Source of the DNA: Clostridia bacterium
GTDB taxonomy: Bacteria; Bacillota; Clostridia; Oscillospirales; Acutalibacteraceae
DNA: 40,971 bases
Direction: 5' to 3'
NCBI GenBank assembly: GCA_017481575.1
Contig: JAFUPA010000022.1
Coordinates: 1 to 40,971 of the forward strand
In this document: in pieces, positions 7,922 to 16,979 of the stretch
How positions within the stretch are numbered: the first letter of the stretch is position 1
How the letters are laid out: the number at the start of each line of letters is the position of its first letter
Notes under the pieces: model-generated
Databases searched by the model: none
What the model saw: only the letters and a program-made list of their open reading frames with translations
What the model was told of the DNA's origin: nothing
Translations under genes and position numbers: made by a program

Positions 7922-8920
7922 TTATTTATGTTTAAACTTCGGTTTCAATATAAAATCAAAAACAGGTGTCCATATTTTTGACGAACACAACAAAAGAATT
8001 ATTATTGTCAGCGGAAGAATAAGTGCTTTTGAACTGCCGGGTAAGATACTCTCGAGCCATTCGTCGATATTCAGGTTGGCATAGAGTAAATGAATAAAGA
8101 AATAATGCAACGCATAGACTTGAACGCTTCGGCTGCCGAGCTTTGCAATTGTTCCCTTGCCGAGCCTGTTCGGAATAAGTGAAATTATCATCGCACCCAG
8201 GAGAAAGACAAGAACATAATATCCAAAACGGAAAAAGATGCCGTATCCGCAAAGCTTTTCAAGAGTCCAGAAGGAATTTTTGCCGCTCAGAAGCGGTTTT
8301 AAAAATCTGATGCTGTCGTATTGCAGACAAAGTAAAATAATATAACCAAAAATTCCTGCAACGGAGGCTATTTTGATTGGCTTTTTGTTCAGCCTTTCTG
8401 CAACCGTGTTCGGGTCAAGTACATAGCCTGCATAGAAAAACGGATAGAAAACAACCATCCTTGAAGAAACAAGAAAACTTGAAAGTGTGCTGTCATAGCC
8501 TGCAAAGCAAGCAAGAATTACCGAGAAAGCAAAAACGTATTTCGGGTCAAGGTTTTTGAGAAAAACAGTTATAAGGCAAAATGCAAAAATCACAAAAGCG
8601 TACCACGGAACACCGTTTTCTTCAAAGAGCTTGAAAACAATTACACCCTTGTTCACATAATTGCTCACGCACATAATTATTTTTATAAAGATGTACAGAA
8701 CGAAGTATGTAAAAATTTTGTCATACCGCTTTTCGTTAATCGTCCGTTTACTGAAAAGACCCGACACAAAAATAAACAGCGGCATATGAAACGAATAAAT
8801 AAAGAAGAACAAGCCTGATGTGCCCTCATATTGCTCTGCAACGTGTCCCAGAACAACAAAGAAAATCAGTACAAATTTCAGAATGTCCCACTTTTGTATT
8901 CTGTCTTTAACTTCAGCCAT
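7922..8920 (-). CDS. Acyltransferase family 3 membrane protein
   Basis: The 332-residue integral membrane protein has about ten hydrophobic helices. It begins with the family signature WDILKFVLIFFVVLGH, in which the His of the first helix is the presumed catalytic residue. HMPLFIFVSGLFSKR follows, the second conserved block of acyltransferase 3 (OatA/OpgC-type) proteins. These enzymes usually move acetyl or other acyl groups onto surface sugars or peptidoglycan; the acceptor cannot be told here. GAGGGTG lies before the ATG. It is 23 nt downstream of the next membrane protein gene, so the two are probably cotranscribed. Confidence 0.88.
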   Translation of the reverse strand: MAEVKDRIQKWDILKFVLIFFVVLGHVAEQYEGTSGLFFFIYSFHMPLFIFVSGLFSKRTINEKRYDKIFTYFVLYIFIKIIMCVSNYVNKGVIVFKLFEENGVPWYAFVIFAFCLITVFLKNLDPKYVFAFSVILACFAGYDSTLSSFLVSSRMVVFYPFFYAGYVLDPNTVAERLNKKPIKIASVAGIFGYIILLCLQYDSIRFLKPLLSGKNSFWTLEKLCGYGIFFRFGYYVLVFLLGAMIISLIPNRLGKGTIAKLGSRSVQVYALHYFFIHLLYANLNIDEWLESILPGSSKALILPLTIIILLLCSSKIWTPVFDFILKPKFKHK

Positions 8921-8943
8921 TTTACCACACCCTCGGTGTAAAA

Positions 8944-9606
8944 TTAAGATTTGTGTTTATTTGCCTTGATCATACTTATTCCCATAATTAAAACAAACAA
9001 AAATGCCGCCGTGCCCGTACATATATTCATTATAAAAATATCGGTTTCGCTTGTTCCCTCAAAAGATGCAAACATCGACCTTTGCAACGATACTATAGAT
9101 GCCGCCGCATCTGCACAGGAGATGTTTCTTATTGTTACAAGTATCGGTGACTTCGTTTTCTTTACTTTAACTGCGTTGATAATTGCGAGTGTCAGTTTTG
9201 TAAAAGTGTAGGCGGCTATCGTTATCATTATAATCTCGTGGTACTGTTGAGCTTTGTCGGAATTTGCCGCCATATAAACCGTGCTTGCAAGCACAACAGA
9301 AAGAAGGACAAGAAGTACACCCGAAAATTTCATAACAAAAGCTTCGTTTTTTCTTTCGTTGACTCTGCGCTCATAAAGTACCGCAAACAAGCGCATAATG
9401 CTCAAAAGCATATAGTAAACACCAAAAGCGGCAAACCACCACGAATGACCGAGGACACCAAGCAGACCGTTATAAAGCGCATAAAGAATATTTATCGCAA
9501 AGCTCATTGTTGCAGAGAAAATAACACGGAACCTGCTGTCGTTCATATAGCGGTTGCCAAAGGCAGTTGATTCAAATTTATTCAAAAAACGATTCATCGG
9601 TTTCAT
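8944..9606 (-). CDS. Multi-pass membrane protein of unknown function
   Basis: I do not recognise a named family with confidence. The 220-residue protein has about six membrane helices (residues 30-50, 57-76, 92-110, 123-142, 155-173 region and 190-213) joined by short basic loops such as ERRVNERKNEAF. GAGGGGG stands about 7 nt before the ATG. It precedes the acyltransferase gene on the same strand, so a shared role in envelope modification is possible but unsupported. Confidence 0.75.
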   Translation of the reverse strand: MKPMNRFLNKFESTAFGNRYMNDSRFRVIFSATMSFAINILYALYNGLLGVLGHSWWFAAFGVYYMLLSIMRLFAVLYERRVNERKNEAFVMKFSGVLLVLLSVVLASTVYMAANSDKAQQYHEIIMITIAAYTFTKLTLAIINAVKVKKTKSPILVTIRNISCADAAASIVSLQRSMFASFEGTSETDIFIMNICTGTAAFLFVLIMGISMIKANKHKS

Positions 9607-9720
9607 TTCAAAACCCCCTCGCTGTATTTTATCGCAAGGTTGTTAAATTTTTATTACAGCGCAATTATACTGCATTTTAAATTTAATTACAATAAAAGTT
9701 GAGATATATTCTTGCTTTTG

Positions 9721-9773
9721 TTGACTTTAAATTTTACCAATGATATAATTTTTGTATATGCTTATAGAGGTGA
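9721..9773 (+). promoter_or_regulatory. Promoter and RBS of the xylan-sugar operon
   Basis: TTGACT (9721-9726), a 17-nt spacer and TATAAT (9744-9749) form a near-consensus promoter. AGAGGTGAT (9765-9773) is the ribosome binding site for the ATG at 9778, which argues against an upstream in-frame start at 9712 that lies inside or ahead of the promoter. Confidence 0.75.
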
Positions 9774-9777
9774 TTTG

Positions 9778-12033
9778 ATGAAATATTTGGACGCTTCACT
9801 TTCTCCCGAGCAAAGAGCAGAGGATTTGCTTTCAAGAATGTCTCTTGAGGAAAAAGTGGCACAGATGGACATTTTCAGAGGTGTTGAATTTACAACAATT
9901 CCTCACAAGATACATAACTGTTCACTTGATGAAAATGCCGAACCGAAATACGATGAGCTTGAAAAGATTTTGGGCGATAACGGTATTGGCTTTATGCACG
10001 ATGCTTACTCAATACCGTCCGTTTTCAATAAATATCAGAAATATATTATGTCAAAAAGCCGTTGGGGAATCCCTTGCATTTTTACGGGCGAGGCTTTGCA
10101 CGGCATAAGCTGGCCGGGTGCTATGATTTTCCCCGTTCCGCTTTGCCTTGCGGCATCCTTTAACCGTGACCTTGTTCACCGCACAGGTAAGGCAATCGCC
10201 GCCGAAACACGCTCACTCGGTATGCACGAAATCCTTGCACCGAACCTTGACGTTGCACGTGAACCACGTTGGGGCAGAGTGGAGGAGACCTTTGGCGAGG
10301 ATACATACCTTTGCTCCGAAATGGGCTATCAGATTATCACGGGCGAACAGCAGAACGGCGACTTCAAGCGTGATGATGCAGTTCTTACCGAGCCGAAGCA
10401 CTATTGTGTTCACGGAATTGCAGAAAACGGTATCAACTGTGCTCAGGCAAGAGCAGGTAAGCGTGAGATTGAGCAATGCTATCTTCCTGTTTTTGAAAAG
10501 GCTATCACAAAAGCAGGTGCGAATAACGTAATGGCTTGTTACAACGCAATCGACTCCGAGGTTGTAATCAGTTCAAGATACTATCTTCACGACATCCTCC
10601 GTGACAGATACGGTATGAAAGGTTATGTACGTGCAGACTGGGGTGCAATTGAGCGTCTTGTTAAGGCTCACCGCACCGCCGCAAATCACGTTGATGCAAT
10701 CCGTGATGTTGTCAATGCGGGTCTTGATATGCAGGGCTGCAGTGACTATGAAAATGATTTTTGGCAGGATACTATAATTGACCATGTTAACAACGGCAGA
10801 ATTCCTATGGAGCGAATTGACGAGGCTGTGTTTGCAGTTCTGCGCCTTAAGTTTATGCTCGGTCTTTTTGAAAATCCGTATACGGACGAGGAAAAATACA
10901 AGTCGGTCATTCGTTGTGACGAGCACAAACAGCTCGGTCTTGAGGGTGCAAGACAGGGTATGACCCTTATTGAAAACGACGGCATTCTTCCTCTTAATAA
11001 AAAATACAAGAAAATCGCTCTTGTCGGACCGTCATCCGCACGTCAGCGTGTCGGTGGTTACTCTTCCATTCCGGACGGATATAAAATAAAGAGCGTTTAC
11101 GATGAACTCAAAGAAGCACTCGGTGACGGATATGAAATAACACAGGCTTCGGGTTGCGGAATTCCCAAGGGTGTTCAGGCAATTACGGCAGAGGACGGAC
11201 AGTTCCACCTTGTCGAGGTTTATGATGAGGACGAGAATGCAAACTTTGAGGATGCAATCGCAGCAGCTCAAAACAGTGATGTTATTATCTTTGTCGGCGG
11301 TGATAACACCTCCACAAGCGGTGAGGGTCACGACCGTTCAGATTTACGACTTGCAGGCAGACAGCGTGAGCTTATTCTCGAGCTTGCAAAGACAGGCAAG
11401 CCACTGGTTGTTGTGCTTGAAAACGGCAGAAGCATTGACCTTTCCGAAGAATGCAAGGTTTCGAACGCAATTCTTCTTTCGTGGTTCGGCGGCGAATTCG
11501 GTGCAAAGGCTATTGTGGAAACACTTCTCGGCGTGAACAATCCCGCAGGCAGACTTCCTGTTTCTTTCCCTGCCGATTCAAACCGTATTCCGTGCTACTA
11601 CTCAATTCTTCCTAACTTCTTTGAGAATATGTTTGAGGGAGACAGAGGTGCACGCTATCCGTTCGGCTTCGGTCTTTCTTATACAAAGTTTGAATATTCA
11701 AATCTTGTTGTTGAAAAGACGGGCAAAACAGATTTCACCGTTAAGGCGGATGTTAAAAATATCGGTGATGTTGACGGTGACGAGGTCGTTCAGCTTTATG
11801 TAAACGACGTTGTTTCGTCCGTTATCACACCGCTCAAGCTCTTGCAGGGCTTTGAAAGAATTTCGCTGAAGGTAGGCGAGACAAAAACCGTTGAATTCAG
11901 GCTTGATTTTGATTCATTCAGGCTTCTCAACAAGGACTATGAATGGGTTGTTGAGGACGGCGACTTCGAAATTATGGTCGGTGCCGCTTCAAATGATATA
12001 AGACTTAAAGAGATAATTACAATAAAGGAGTAA
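9778..12033 (+). CDS. Glycoside hydrolase family 3, probable beta-xylosidase
   Basis: This is a cytosolic GH3 exo-hydrolase of 751 residues. The N-terminal TIM barrel runs to about 370, with substrate-pocket motifs [18 protein letters not shown] and EPKHYCVHG and the catalytic nucleophile Asp287 in YVRADWGA. The alpha/beta sandwich contains [11 protein letters not shown], the acid/base loop region, and [10 protein letters not shown] fibronectin III-like domain (about 640-750) ends the protein. There is no signal peptide. It is the first gene before xylA (5 nt apart) and xylB, so release of xylose from imported xylo-oligosaccharides is the likely job; beta-glucosidase or arabinosidase side activities are possible. 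Confidence 0.88.
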   Translation: MKYLDASLSPEQRAEDLLSRMSLEEKVAQMDIFRGVEFTTIPHKIHNCSLDENAEPKYDELEKILGDNGIGFMHDAYSIPSVFNKYQKYIMSKSRWGIPCIFTGEALHGISWPGAMIFPVPLCLAASFNRDLVHRTGKAIAAETRSLGMHEILAPNLDVAREPRWGRVEETFGEDTYLCSEMGYQIITGEQQNGDFKRDDAVLTEPKHYCVHGIAENGINCAQARAGKREIEQCYLPVFEKAITKAGANNVMACYNAIDSEVVISSRYYLHDILRDRYGMKGYVRADWGAIERLVKAHRTAANHVDAIRDVVNAGLDMQGCSDYENDFWQDTIIDHVNNGRIPMERIDEAVFAVLRLKFMLGLFENPYTDEEKYKSVIRCDEHKQLGLEGARQGMTLIENDGILPLNKKYKKIALVGPSSARQRVGGYSSIPDGYKIKSVYDELKEALGDGYEITQASGCGIPKGVQAITAEDGQFHLVEVYDEDENANFEDAIAAAQNSDVIIFVGGDNTSTSGEGHDRSDLRLAGRQRELILELAKTGKPLVVVLENGRSIDLSEECKVSNAILLSWFGGEFGAKAIVETLLGVNNPAGRLPVSFPADSNRIPCYYSILPNFFENMFEGDRGARYPFGFGLSYTKFEYSNLVVEKTGKTDFTVKADVKNIGDVDGDEVVQLYVNDVVSSVITPLKLLQGFERISLKVGETKTVEFRLDFDSFRLLNKDYEWVVEDGDFEIMVGAASNDIRLKEIITIKE

Positions 12034-12038
12034 TCGCT

Positions 12039-13355
12039 ATGTATTTTGATTTTATTGATAAGGTGAAATATGAGGGTGCGAAGAGTGAAAATCCGTTCGC
12101 ATTTAAATTCTACGATGCTGACCGTGTAATCCTCGGCAAGCCTATGCGTGAGCATCTTCCGTTTGCAATGGCTTGGTGGCACAACCTCGGCGCAAACGGT
12201 GTTGATATGTTCGGCAGAGGTACTGCGGACAAGTCCTTTGACGCAGTTGAGGCTACAATGGAGCACGCAAAGGCTAAGGTTGATGCAGGCTTCGAGTTTA
12301 TGCAGAAGCTCGGTGTGGAGTATTTCTGCTTCCACGACGTTGACCTTGTTCCCGAGGCAGAGGACATCAACGAAACAAACCGCAGACTTGACGAGATTAC
12401 AGACTACATACTTGAAAAAATGCAGGCAACAGGCATAAAGTGCCTCTGGGGTACTGCAAATATGTTCTCAAATCCCCGCTTTATGAACGGTGCAGGCAGC
12501 ACAAACAGCGCAGAGGTTTACTGCTTTGCGGCGGCACAGATTAAAAAAGCTCTTGACCTCACGGTTAAGCTCGGCGGTAAGGGCTATGTTTTCTGGGGCG
12601 GCAGAGAGGGCTACGAAACTCTCCTTAACACAGACGTGAAATTCGAGCAGGAAAACATTGCAAGACTTATGCACCTTGCAGTTGACTACGGTCGAAAGAT
12701 TGGTTTCACAGGCGATTTCTTTATTGAGCCGAAGCCGAAAGAGCCGATGAAGCATCAGTACGATTTCGATGCAGCTACTGCTATCGGTTTCCTTCGTCAG
12801 TACGGTCTTGACAAGGACTTCAAGATGAACATTGAAGCAAACCACGCAACACTTGCAGGCCACACCTTCCAGCACGAGCTTCGAATTTCTGCAATCAACG
12901 GAATGCTCGGCTCAATCGATGCCAACCAGGGCGACTATCTCCTCGGCTGGGACACAGACGAGTTCCCGTTTGACGTTTACGAAACAACAATGTGTATGTA
13001 CGAGGTGCTTAAGGCAGGCGGAATGAAGAACGGCGGCTTTAACTTTGACGCTAAAAACCGCCGCCCGAGCAACACAAAGGAAGATATGGTTTACGCTTTC
13101 ATCCTCGGCATGGATGCTTTTGCGCTCGGTCTTATCAAAGCCGCAAAGCTTATTGAGGACGGCAGACTTGACAAGTTTATAGAGAAGAAATATTCGTCCT
13201 TCAACGAGGGTATCGGCAAGACTATTCTTGACGGAACTGCAACACTTGAATCTCTTGCAGAGAATGCCGCTCGTCTCGGCTCTTGCACAGACCCCGGCTC
13301 GGGCAGACAGGAGCATCTTGAGAGCGTTGTAAATCAGATTTTCTTTGGTGAATGA
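12039..13355 (+). CDS. xylA: Xylose isomerase
   Basis: The enzyme interconverts D-xylose and D-xylulose, using divalent metals. The length (438 residues) and the N-terminal extension fit class II xylose isomerases. Metal and active-site motifs are all present: [58 protein letters not shown] and GWDTDEFP. The ribosome binding site AAGGAG lies in the end of the GH3 gene and the ATG is only 5 nt after that stop. The stop overlaps the xylulokinase start (ATGA), so the three genes are a tightly coupled operon. Confidence 0.97.
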   Translation: MYFDFIDKVKYEGAKSENPFAFKFYDADRVILGKPMREHLPFAMAWWHNLGANGVDMFGRGTADKSFDAVEATMEHAKAKVDAGFEFMQKLGVEYFCFHDVDLVPEAEDINETNRRLDEITDYILEKMQATGIKCLWGTANMFSNPRFMNGAGSTNSAEVYCFAAAQIKKALDLTVKLGGKGYVFWGGREGYETLLNTDVKFEQENIARLMHLAVDYGRKIGFTGDFFIEPKPKEPMKHQYDFDAATAIGFLRQYGLDKDFKMNIEANHATLAGHTFQHELRISAINGMLGSIDANQGDYLLGWDTDEFPFDVYETTMCMYEVLKAGGMKNGGFNFDAKNRRPSNTKEDMVYAFILGMDAFALGLIKAAKLIEDGRLDKFIEKKYSSFNEGIGKTILDGTATLESLAENAARLGSCTDPGSGRQEHLESVVNQIFFGE

Positions 13356-14857
13356 TTATGAAATATGTATTGGGAATTGACCTCGGCACTTCCGCAACCA
13401 AAACCGTATTGTTTGACGAAAAGGGCAATGTTGTCTGCTCTTCAAGCCGTGAATATCCACTCTATCAGCCGAAAAACGGTTGGGCAGAGCAGGAGCCGAC
13501 AGACTGGTACAATGCCGCAATAGAAACAATTTCCGATGTTGTAAACAAAAGCGGAATTGATAAAAAAGACATAGTTTCTCTCGGCATTTCGGGTCAGATG
13601 CACGGCCTTGTTATGCTTGATAACAACTGCGAGGTGCTTCGTCCGTCAATCATCTGGTGCGACCAGAGAACGGGCAAGGAGTGTGACGAGCTTACTGAAA
13701 AGCTGACAAGAGAAAAGCTTATTGAGATAACAGCCAACCCTGCACTTACAGGTTTTACCGCTTCAAAAATTCTTTGGGTCAAGAACAACGAGCCCGAGAT
13801 TTTTGAAAAGTGCAGACACATTTTACTTCCGAAGGATTATCTACGTTTCAAGCTGACAGGTGACTTTGCAACTGAGGTTTCCGATGCTTCGGGTATGCAG
13901 CTTCTCGACGTGCCGAACAGATGCTGGTCACAGGTTATGATTGATGCACTCGGCATCAAGGAAGAGTATCTTCCCAAGGTCTACGAGTCACCCGAGGTTA
14001 CGGGCAAAATCAACGCTGAAACCGCAGAGAAAACAGGGCTTTCAGAGGAAACGCTCGTTGTCGGCGGTGCAGGCGACAATGCCGCCGCCGCTGTCGGTAT
14101 GGGTGTTGTCAAAGAGGGTAAGGCTTTCACAACAATCGGTACTTCGGGCGTTGTGTTTGCTCACACAGACTCTCCCGTAATCGACAAAGAGGGCAGAGTT
14201 CACACCTTCTGCTGTGCCGTGCCCGGCAAGTGGCACGTTATGGGCGTTACACAGGGCGCAGGACTTTCTCTCCAATGGTTTAAAAGAGAGTTCTGCACAG
14301 AGGGAACAAACTATGATATTATGACTGCCGAAGCGGACAAAATTCCCGTCGGCTGTGACAGACTTCTGTATCTTCCGTACCTTATGGGCGAAAGAACACC
14401 TCACCTTGACCCCGATTGCCGTGGTGTGTTCTTCGGCATTTCCGCAATGCACACAAGAGCTCATTTCATCCGTGCTGTGCTTGAGGGTGTCAGCTATTCG
14501 CTTTATGACTGCGTTTGCGTGCTTAAGGGAATGAATATTTCGCCTGCCGAAATGCTTGTCTGCGGCGGTGGCGGCAAGAGTGAATTCTGGCGACAGATGC
14601 TCTGTGATATTTTCGCTGTACCCGTTAAAACTGCCGAGTCGAGCGAGGGTCCCGCATTGGGTGTGGCTGTGCTTGCGGCTGTGGGTGCAGGACTTTACCC
14701 GAGCGTTGAAGCCGCTTGCGAAACCATGGTGCGTTACAATTCGGGTGTTTCTTCACCGAACAGCGAAAAGACCGCACTTTATATGAATTATCACAAGATT
14801 TACAAAAAGCTTTATTCCGACCTTAAAGACACATATAAGGATTTAGCTCAGGTTTAA
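13352..14857 (+). CDS. xylB: Xylulokinase
   Basis: A FGGY-family sugar kinase of 501 residues that phosphorylates D-xylulose to xylulose-5-phosphate for the pentose phosphate pathway. Visible motifs are the phosphate-1 loop [32 protein letters not shown] with the following WCDQRT (characteristic of xylulokinase), the catalytic [11 protein letters not shown], and GTSGVV for adenosine/phosphate-2. The start overlaps xylA by 4 nt; a second ATG at 13358 would remove only two residues. A terminator hairpin follows within 10 nt. Confidence 0.95.
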   Translation: MIMKYVLGIDLGTSATKTVLFDEKGNVVCSSSREYPLYQPKNGWAEQEPTDWYNAAIETISDVVNKSGIDKKDIVSLGISGQMHGLVMLDNNCEVLRPSIIWCDQRTGKECDELTEKLTREKLIEITANPALTGFTASKILWVKNNEPEIFEKCRHILLPKDYLRFKLTGDFATEVSDASGMQLLDVPNRCWSQVMIDALGIKEEYLPKVYESPEVTGKINAETAEKTGLSEETLVVGGAGDNAAAAVGMGVVKEGKAFTTIGTSGVVFAHTDSPVIDKEGRVHTFCCAVPGKWHVMGVTQGAGLSLQWFKREFCTEGTNYDIMTAEADKIPVGCDRLLYLPYLMGERTPHLDPDCRGVFFGISAMHTRAHFIRAVLEGVSYSLYDCVCVLKGMNISPAEMLVCGGGGKSEFWRQMLCDIFAVPVKTAESSEGPALGVAVLAAVGAGLYPSVEAACETMVRYNSGVSSPNSEKTALYMNYHKIYKKLYSDLKDTYKDLAQV

Positions 14858-14891
14858 ATTACAAAATCCTCACTCGTGAGAGTGGGGATTT
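14854..14891. repeat. 38-bp direct repeat, copy 1 (contains a terminator hairpin)
   Basis: This copy differs from 15961-15998 at one of 38 positions (A for G at the eighth base). The core forms a 12-bp hairpin with one G-T pair (14864-14875 with 14880-14891). It starts 1 nt before the end of the xylB stop region. The two copies bracket the AT-rich toxin cassette. Confidence 0.9.
14864..14891 (+). terminator. Terminator hairpin after xylB
   Basis: The 12-bp stem with a GTGA loop lies directly after xylB. The run after this copy is TAAATTTGG, a weaker T tract than that after the second copy (ATTTTACTGTTTTT). The second copy may therefore be the original xylB terminator tail, displaced by the inserted cassette. 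Confidence 0.7.
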
Positions 14892-14901
14892 AAATTTGGT
14901 G

Positions 14902-14930
14902 TTGACAAGTAAATAATTTTACTTTACAAT
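14902..14930 (+). promoter_or_regulatory. Consensus promoter of the toxin cassette with palindrome in its spacer
   Basis: TTGACA (14902-14907), a 17-nt spacer and TACAAT (14925-14930). Within the spacer lies a perfect dyad, AAGTAAA-TAAT-TTTACTT (14907-14924), filling nearly all the space between the two promoter elements. A repressor bound there would block polymerase. Confidence 0.7.
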
Positions 14931-14938
14931 ATATTTGT

Positions 14939-14952
14939 AGAACATTTGTTCG
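14939..14952 (+). promoter_or_regulatory. LexA-like SOS box
   Basis: GAAC-ATTT-GTTC followed by G matches the Firmicutes LexA/DinR pattern CGAAC-N4-GTTYG at all but the first base. It lies about 2-15 nt after the predicted transcription start of the toxin cassette, where repressor binding would block transcription. Confidence 0.5.
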
Positions 14953-14974
14953 CTAAATATTAGGAGGTAGTATA

Positions 14975-15166
14975 ATGAATAAAGGATGTAATAGCGATAA
15001 TAAAAATGTGTTCTACAAAAAAACATTTTTAGGTATGATTATTCCAAATGAAGGCAATCCAAAATTAGAGTGGATAAAATGGGAGTTTGTTTTTCAAATA
15101 GCAGTGATTTTCTTCGATTTAAAGCTAAAGATGATGTATTTTACCCACCAACGAAAATTAGTTTAA
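14975..15166 (+). CDS. Short upstream reading frame of the toxin cassette (possible frameshifted toxin N terminus)
   Basis: A 63-codon frame begins with ATG 14975 behind the best ribosome binding site of the cassette (AGGAGG at 14962-14967). It resembles nothing I know. It runs in a different frame from the barnase-type gene and overlaps its first 97 nt. A shift of one base between about 15052 and 15165 would join the two into one protein. So this is either a separate leader peptide, the true N terminus of the toxin broken by a frameshift, or a frameshift-controlled start. Its existence as an independent protein is uncertain. Confidence 0.35.
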   Translation: MNKGCNSDNKNVFYKKTFLGMIIPNEGNPKLEWIKWEFVFQIAVIFFDLKLKMMYFTHQRKLV

Positions 15167-15645
15167 ATTGGTTTGTTTGGATATGTATTCTCGATGAAAA
15201 AACTTGTGATTATTGCAAGGAGTTTCATAAAAAAATTTGTTCGGTCAATGATGTTTTATTACATCACCCTAAATGCAGATGCTTAAGTGTACCTTTGCAG
15301 GCTGCAGAAGCAGGAGCTACGACTAAAGACGGAGAAAATGGAGCGGATTGGTGGTTGAAGAATAACGGTAAACTACCGGATTATTATATATCCGTAGAAG
15401 ATATTGAAGATTTAGGTTGGGATAATGGAGACAGCCCGGTAAAATTTGCACCGAAAAAAATGATTTTTGGAGGAACATATCACAATTTTAATGGTAGATT
15501 ACCACAGATTGAGGGACGAATATGGTATGAAGCTGACATAAATTATTATTTAGGAAAAAGAAACAGACATAGAATAGTGTGGTCAAACGATGGTTTGATT
15601 TTTGTAACTTATGATCATTATGAAACATTTATCGAGATAACATAA
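15070..15645 (+). CDS. Barnase-family ribonuclease toxin with MuF-like Cys/His motif
   Basis: The C-terminal half (about 93-191) aligns by eye along its length with Bacillus barnase. Matched residues are Lys101 (barnase K27, GKLPDYYI), Trp152 and Glu154 (W71 and catalytic E73, WYEADINY), Arg164 and Arg168 (R83 and R87) and His183 (H102, DHYETF). An active guanyl-preferring RNase is expected. Residues 40-75 carry CDYCKEFH and HHPKCRC, the Cys/His cluster of phage Mu protein F/SPP1 gp7-like head proteins, known as the N-terminal part of MuF polymorphic toxins. Here it is only a remnant. No signal peptide is visible. The start is uncertain: GTG 15070 or ATG 15079, both with weak ribosome binding sites. 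The barstar gene follows by 12 nt. Composition is much richer in A+T than the neighbours. Confidence 0.85.
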   Translation: MDKMGVCFSNSSDFLRFKAKDDVFYPPTKISLNWFVWICILDEKTCDYCKEFHKKICSVNDVLLHHPKCRCLSVPLQAAEAGATTKDGENGADWWLKNNGKLPDYYISVEDIEDLGWDNGDSPVKFAPKKMIFGGTYHNFNGRLPQIEGRIWYEADINYYLGKRNRHRIVWSNDGLIFVTYDHYETFIEIT

Positions 15646-15657
15646 AGGAGAACAAAA

Positions 15658-15945
15658 ATGAAAACAGCAAAATTAGATTTTACAAATTGTACTGAGGAAA
15701 CAGATTTTTTTGATAGAATTATTGAAGCTTTGGGTTTAGGTGTGGATTACTGCGGCAGAAACTGGTCTGCGATTTATGATTTTTCAAGAAGTGAAAAAAT
15801 GGTTGAAAAGGTGGTAATAACAGGCACTTCTAACTTGAAAGGGTATATGAGAAAATATATTCCTGAAATGGTTGAAACTTTTGATTATATTATTGAGTCT
15901 TATGAACAACGTGGCAAGTTGTTCATTTATGAAATTATAGATTAA
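15658..15945 (+). CDS. Barstar-family RNase inhibitor (immunity protein)
   Basis: The 95-residue acidic protein has the barstar layout. After strand 1 and a helix comes YCGRNWSAIYDF (31-42), matching the barstar barnase-binding helix with Tyr31 (Y29), Tyr40 (W38) and Asp41 (the key D39). A second acidic helix (70-82) and a final strand (LFIYEI) follow. The Asp at barstar position 35 is Ser here. It should bind and neutralise the RNase encoded 12 nt upstream. AAAGGAG precedes its ATG, a much better site than that of the toxin, so immunity should be made in excess. Confidence 0.9.
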   Translation: MKTAKLDFTNCTEETDFFDRIIEALGLGVDYCGRNWSAIYDFSRSEKMVEKVVITGTSNLKGYMRKYIPEMVETFDYIIESYEQRGKLFIYEIID

Positions 15946-15960
15946 GGCTTTGGCTGAAAA

Positions 15961-15998
15961 TTAAATTGCAAAATCCTCACTCGTGAGAGTGGGGATTT
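15961..15998. repeat. 38-bp direct repeat, copy 2 (terminator hairpin)
   Basis: This is the second copy of the 38-bp repeat, 1107 bp from the first. Its hairpin (15971-15982 with 15987-15998) is followed by TACTGTTTTT, so on the plus strand it is the better terminator. It lies between the convergent barstar and AraC-family genes. Confidence 0.9.
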
Positions 15999-16006
15999 TA
16001 CTGTTT

Positions 16007-16813
16007 TTATAATCTTGAAAACTCTTTCGGAGTTGTACCTGTTATTTCCTTAAAAACCCGACAGAATGTTTTTGAATCGTTGAAGCCTACCGTTTCGGCT
16101 ATTTCAAAAACAGGCATATCAGAGTGTTTTAAAAAGAATTTTGAACGCTCAATTCTGTATCTGTTTAAGTATTGGTGAAAAGAAATTCCAGTTGTGTTTT
16201 TAAATATTTTGCAAAAATTACTTTTCCCGTAGCCCGTGATTTCTGCCGCTATATCAACCGTGATTTTTTCGGAATAGCTATGGCAAATCAGGTCAAGAGC
16301 CTTTTCAATGTTTTTAATTTTAACGGTATCTTTTTTATCCCTGTGTGGCTCAATTGCAGAGAATTCCTCGTAGAAAAATCCGAAAAGATTTGTAACGTTT
16401 CCTCTTATAATAAGCTCGTTGGGCAAAAGCTTCTTTTTCTCTTCAATGATTTCGTTCAAAATGGATTTTATTTTGTTTCCGAACTCGTTGTCGTCAAGTC
16501 TGAATACGGGAGTTTTCAGAGAAATTGAGGACACCGAATCAAAGAATTCTCCGAGGAACGACGGTCCAGCCTCAATAAGAAGATGCAGACTGTCACTTTC
16601 TGTTTCACGGGTTTCGTGTGGGACAAAGCTTTGGATAAAAGCAAGCGAGCCTTCACCCAGAATATAAGGCTCATTATTGATAATGACCTTATATGAGCCT
16701 TTTGCACAGTATAGAATTTCGTTTTCGTAATGCTTGTGCAGAGTGAAATCACCGAGATTTTCCAGTATAACTGCAAGTGAATTTTCGTGATTAAGAATGG
16801 GCTGAAAAAGCAT
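16007..16813 (-). CDS. AraC-family transcriptional regulator
   Basis: A 268-residue regulator with an N-terminal cupin-like ligand domain (about 10-100, HKHYENEILYCAKGSYKV) and two C-terminal helix-turn-helix units (about 165-268). The second unit holds the family signature IAETVGFNDSKTFCRVFKEITGTTPKEF. A GAGGTG site precedes the ATG. It is transcribed away from the ceramidase-like/DegT operon and probably controls it in response to a small molecule, perhaps a sugar. That target is inferred from the divergent layout only. Confidence 0.92.
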   Translation of the reverse strand: MLFQPILNHENSLAVILENLGDFTLHKHYENEILYCAKGSYKVIINNEPYILGEGSLAFIQSFVPHETRETESDSLHLLIEAGPSFLGEFFDSVSSISLKTPVFRLDDNEFGNKIKSILNEIIEEKKKLLPNELIIRGNVTNLFGFFYEEFSAIEPHRDKKDTVKIKNIEKALDLICHSYSEKITVDIAAEITGYGKSNFCKIFKNTTGISFHQYLNRYRIERSKFFLKHSDMPVFEIAETVGFNDSKTFCRVFKEITGTTPKEFSRL

Positions 16814-16834
16814 AAACTACACCTCACAAACCTA

Positions 16835-16864
16835 ATAGTAGCATAGTGGTGCATACAAAGTCAA
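16835..16864 (-). promoter_or_regulatory. Promoter of the AraC-family gene
   Basis: On the minus strand TTGACT (complement of 16859-16864), an 18-nt spacer and TACTAT (complement of 16835-16840) precede the gene. Confidence 0.5.
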
Positions 16865-16905
16865 CAAAAAGTGAATTTTTGGGTATAAACAGAGAATTTG
16901 CGGTA

Positions 16906-16934
16906 TTGTTATTAAGAAAACAAAAAGGTAAAAT
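16906..16934 (+). promoter_or_regulatory. Promoter of the ceramidase-like operon
   Basis: TTGTTA (16906-16911), a 17-nt spacer and TAAAAT (16929-16934). AAGGAGG lies further on, just before ATG 16980. Confidence 0.5.
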
Positions 16935-16979
16935 CAAACTATAACAGTTAATATAACACCCAAAAAAGGAGGCAAAGCT

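Noticed and set aside
9712-9777. An N-terminal extension of 22 residues on the GH3 enzyme
   Set aside because: It would begin ahead of the promoter elements (9721-9749); a good ribosome binding site precedes ATG 9778.
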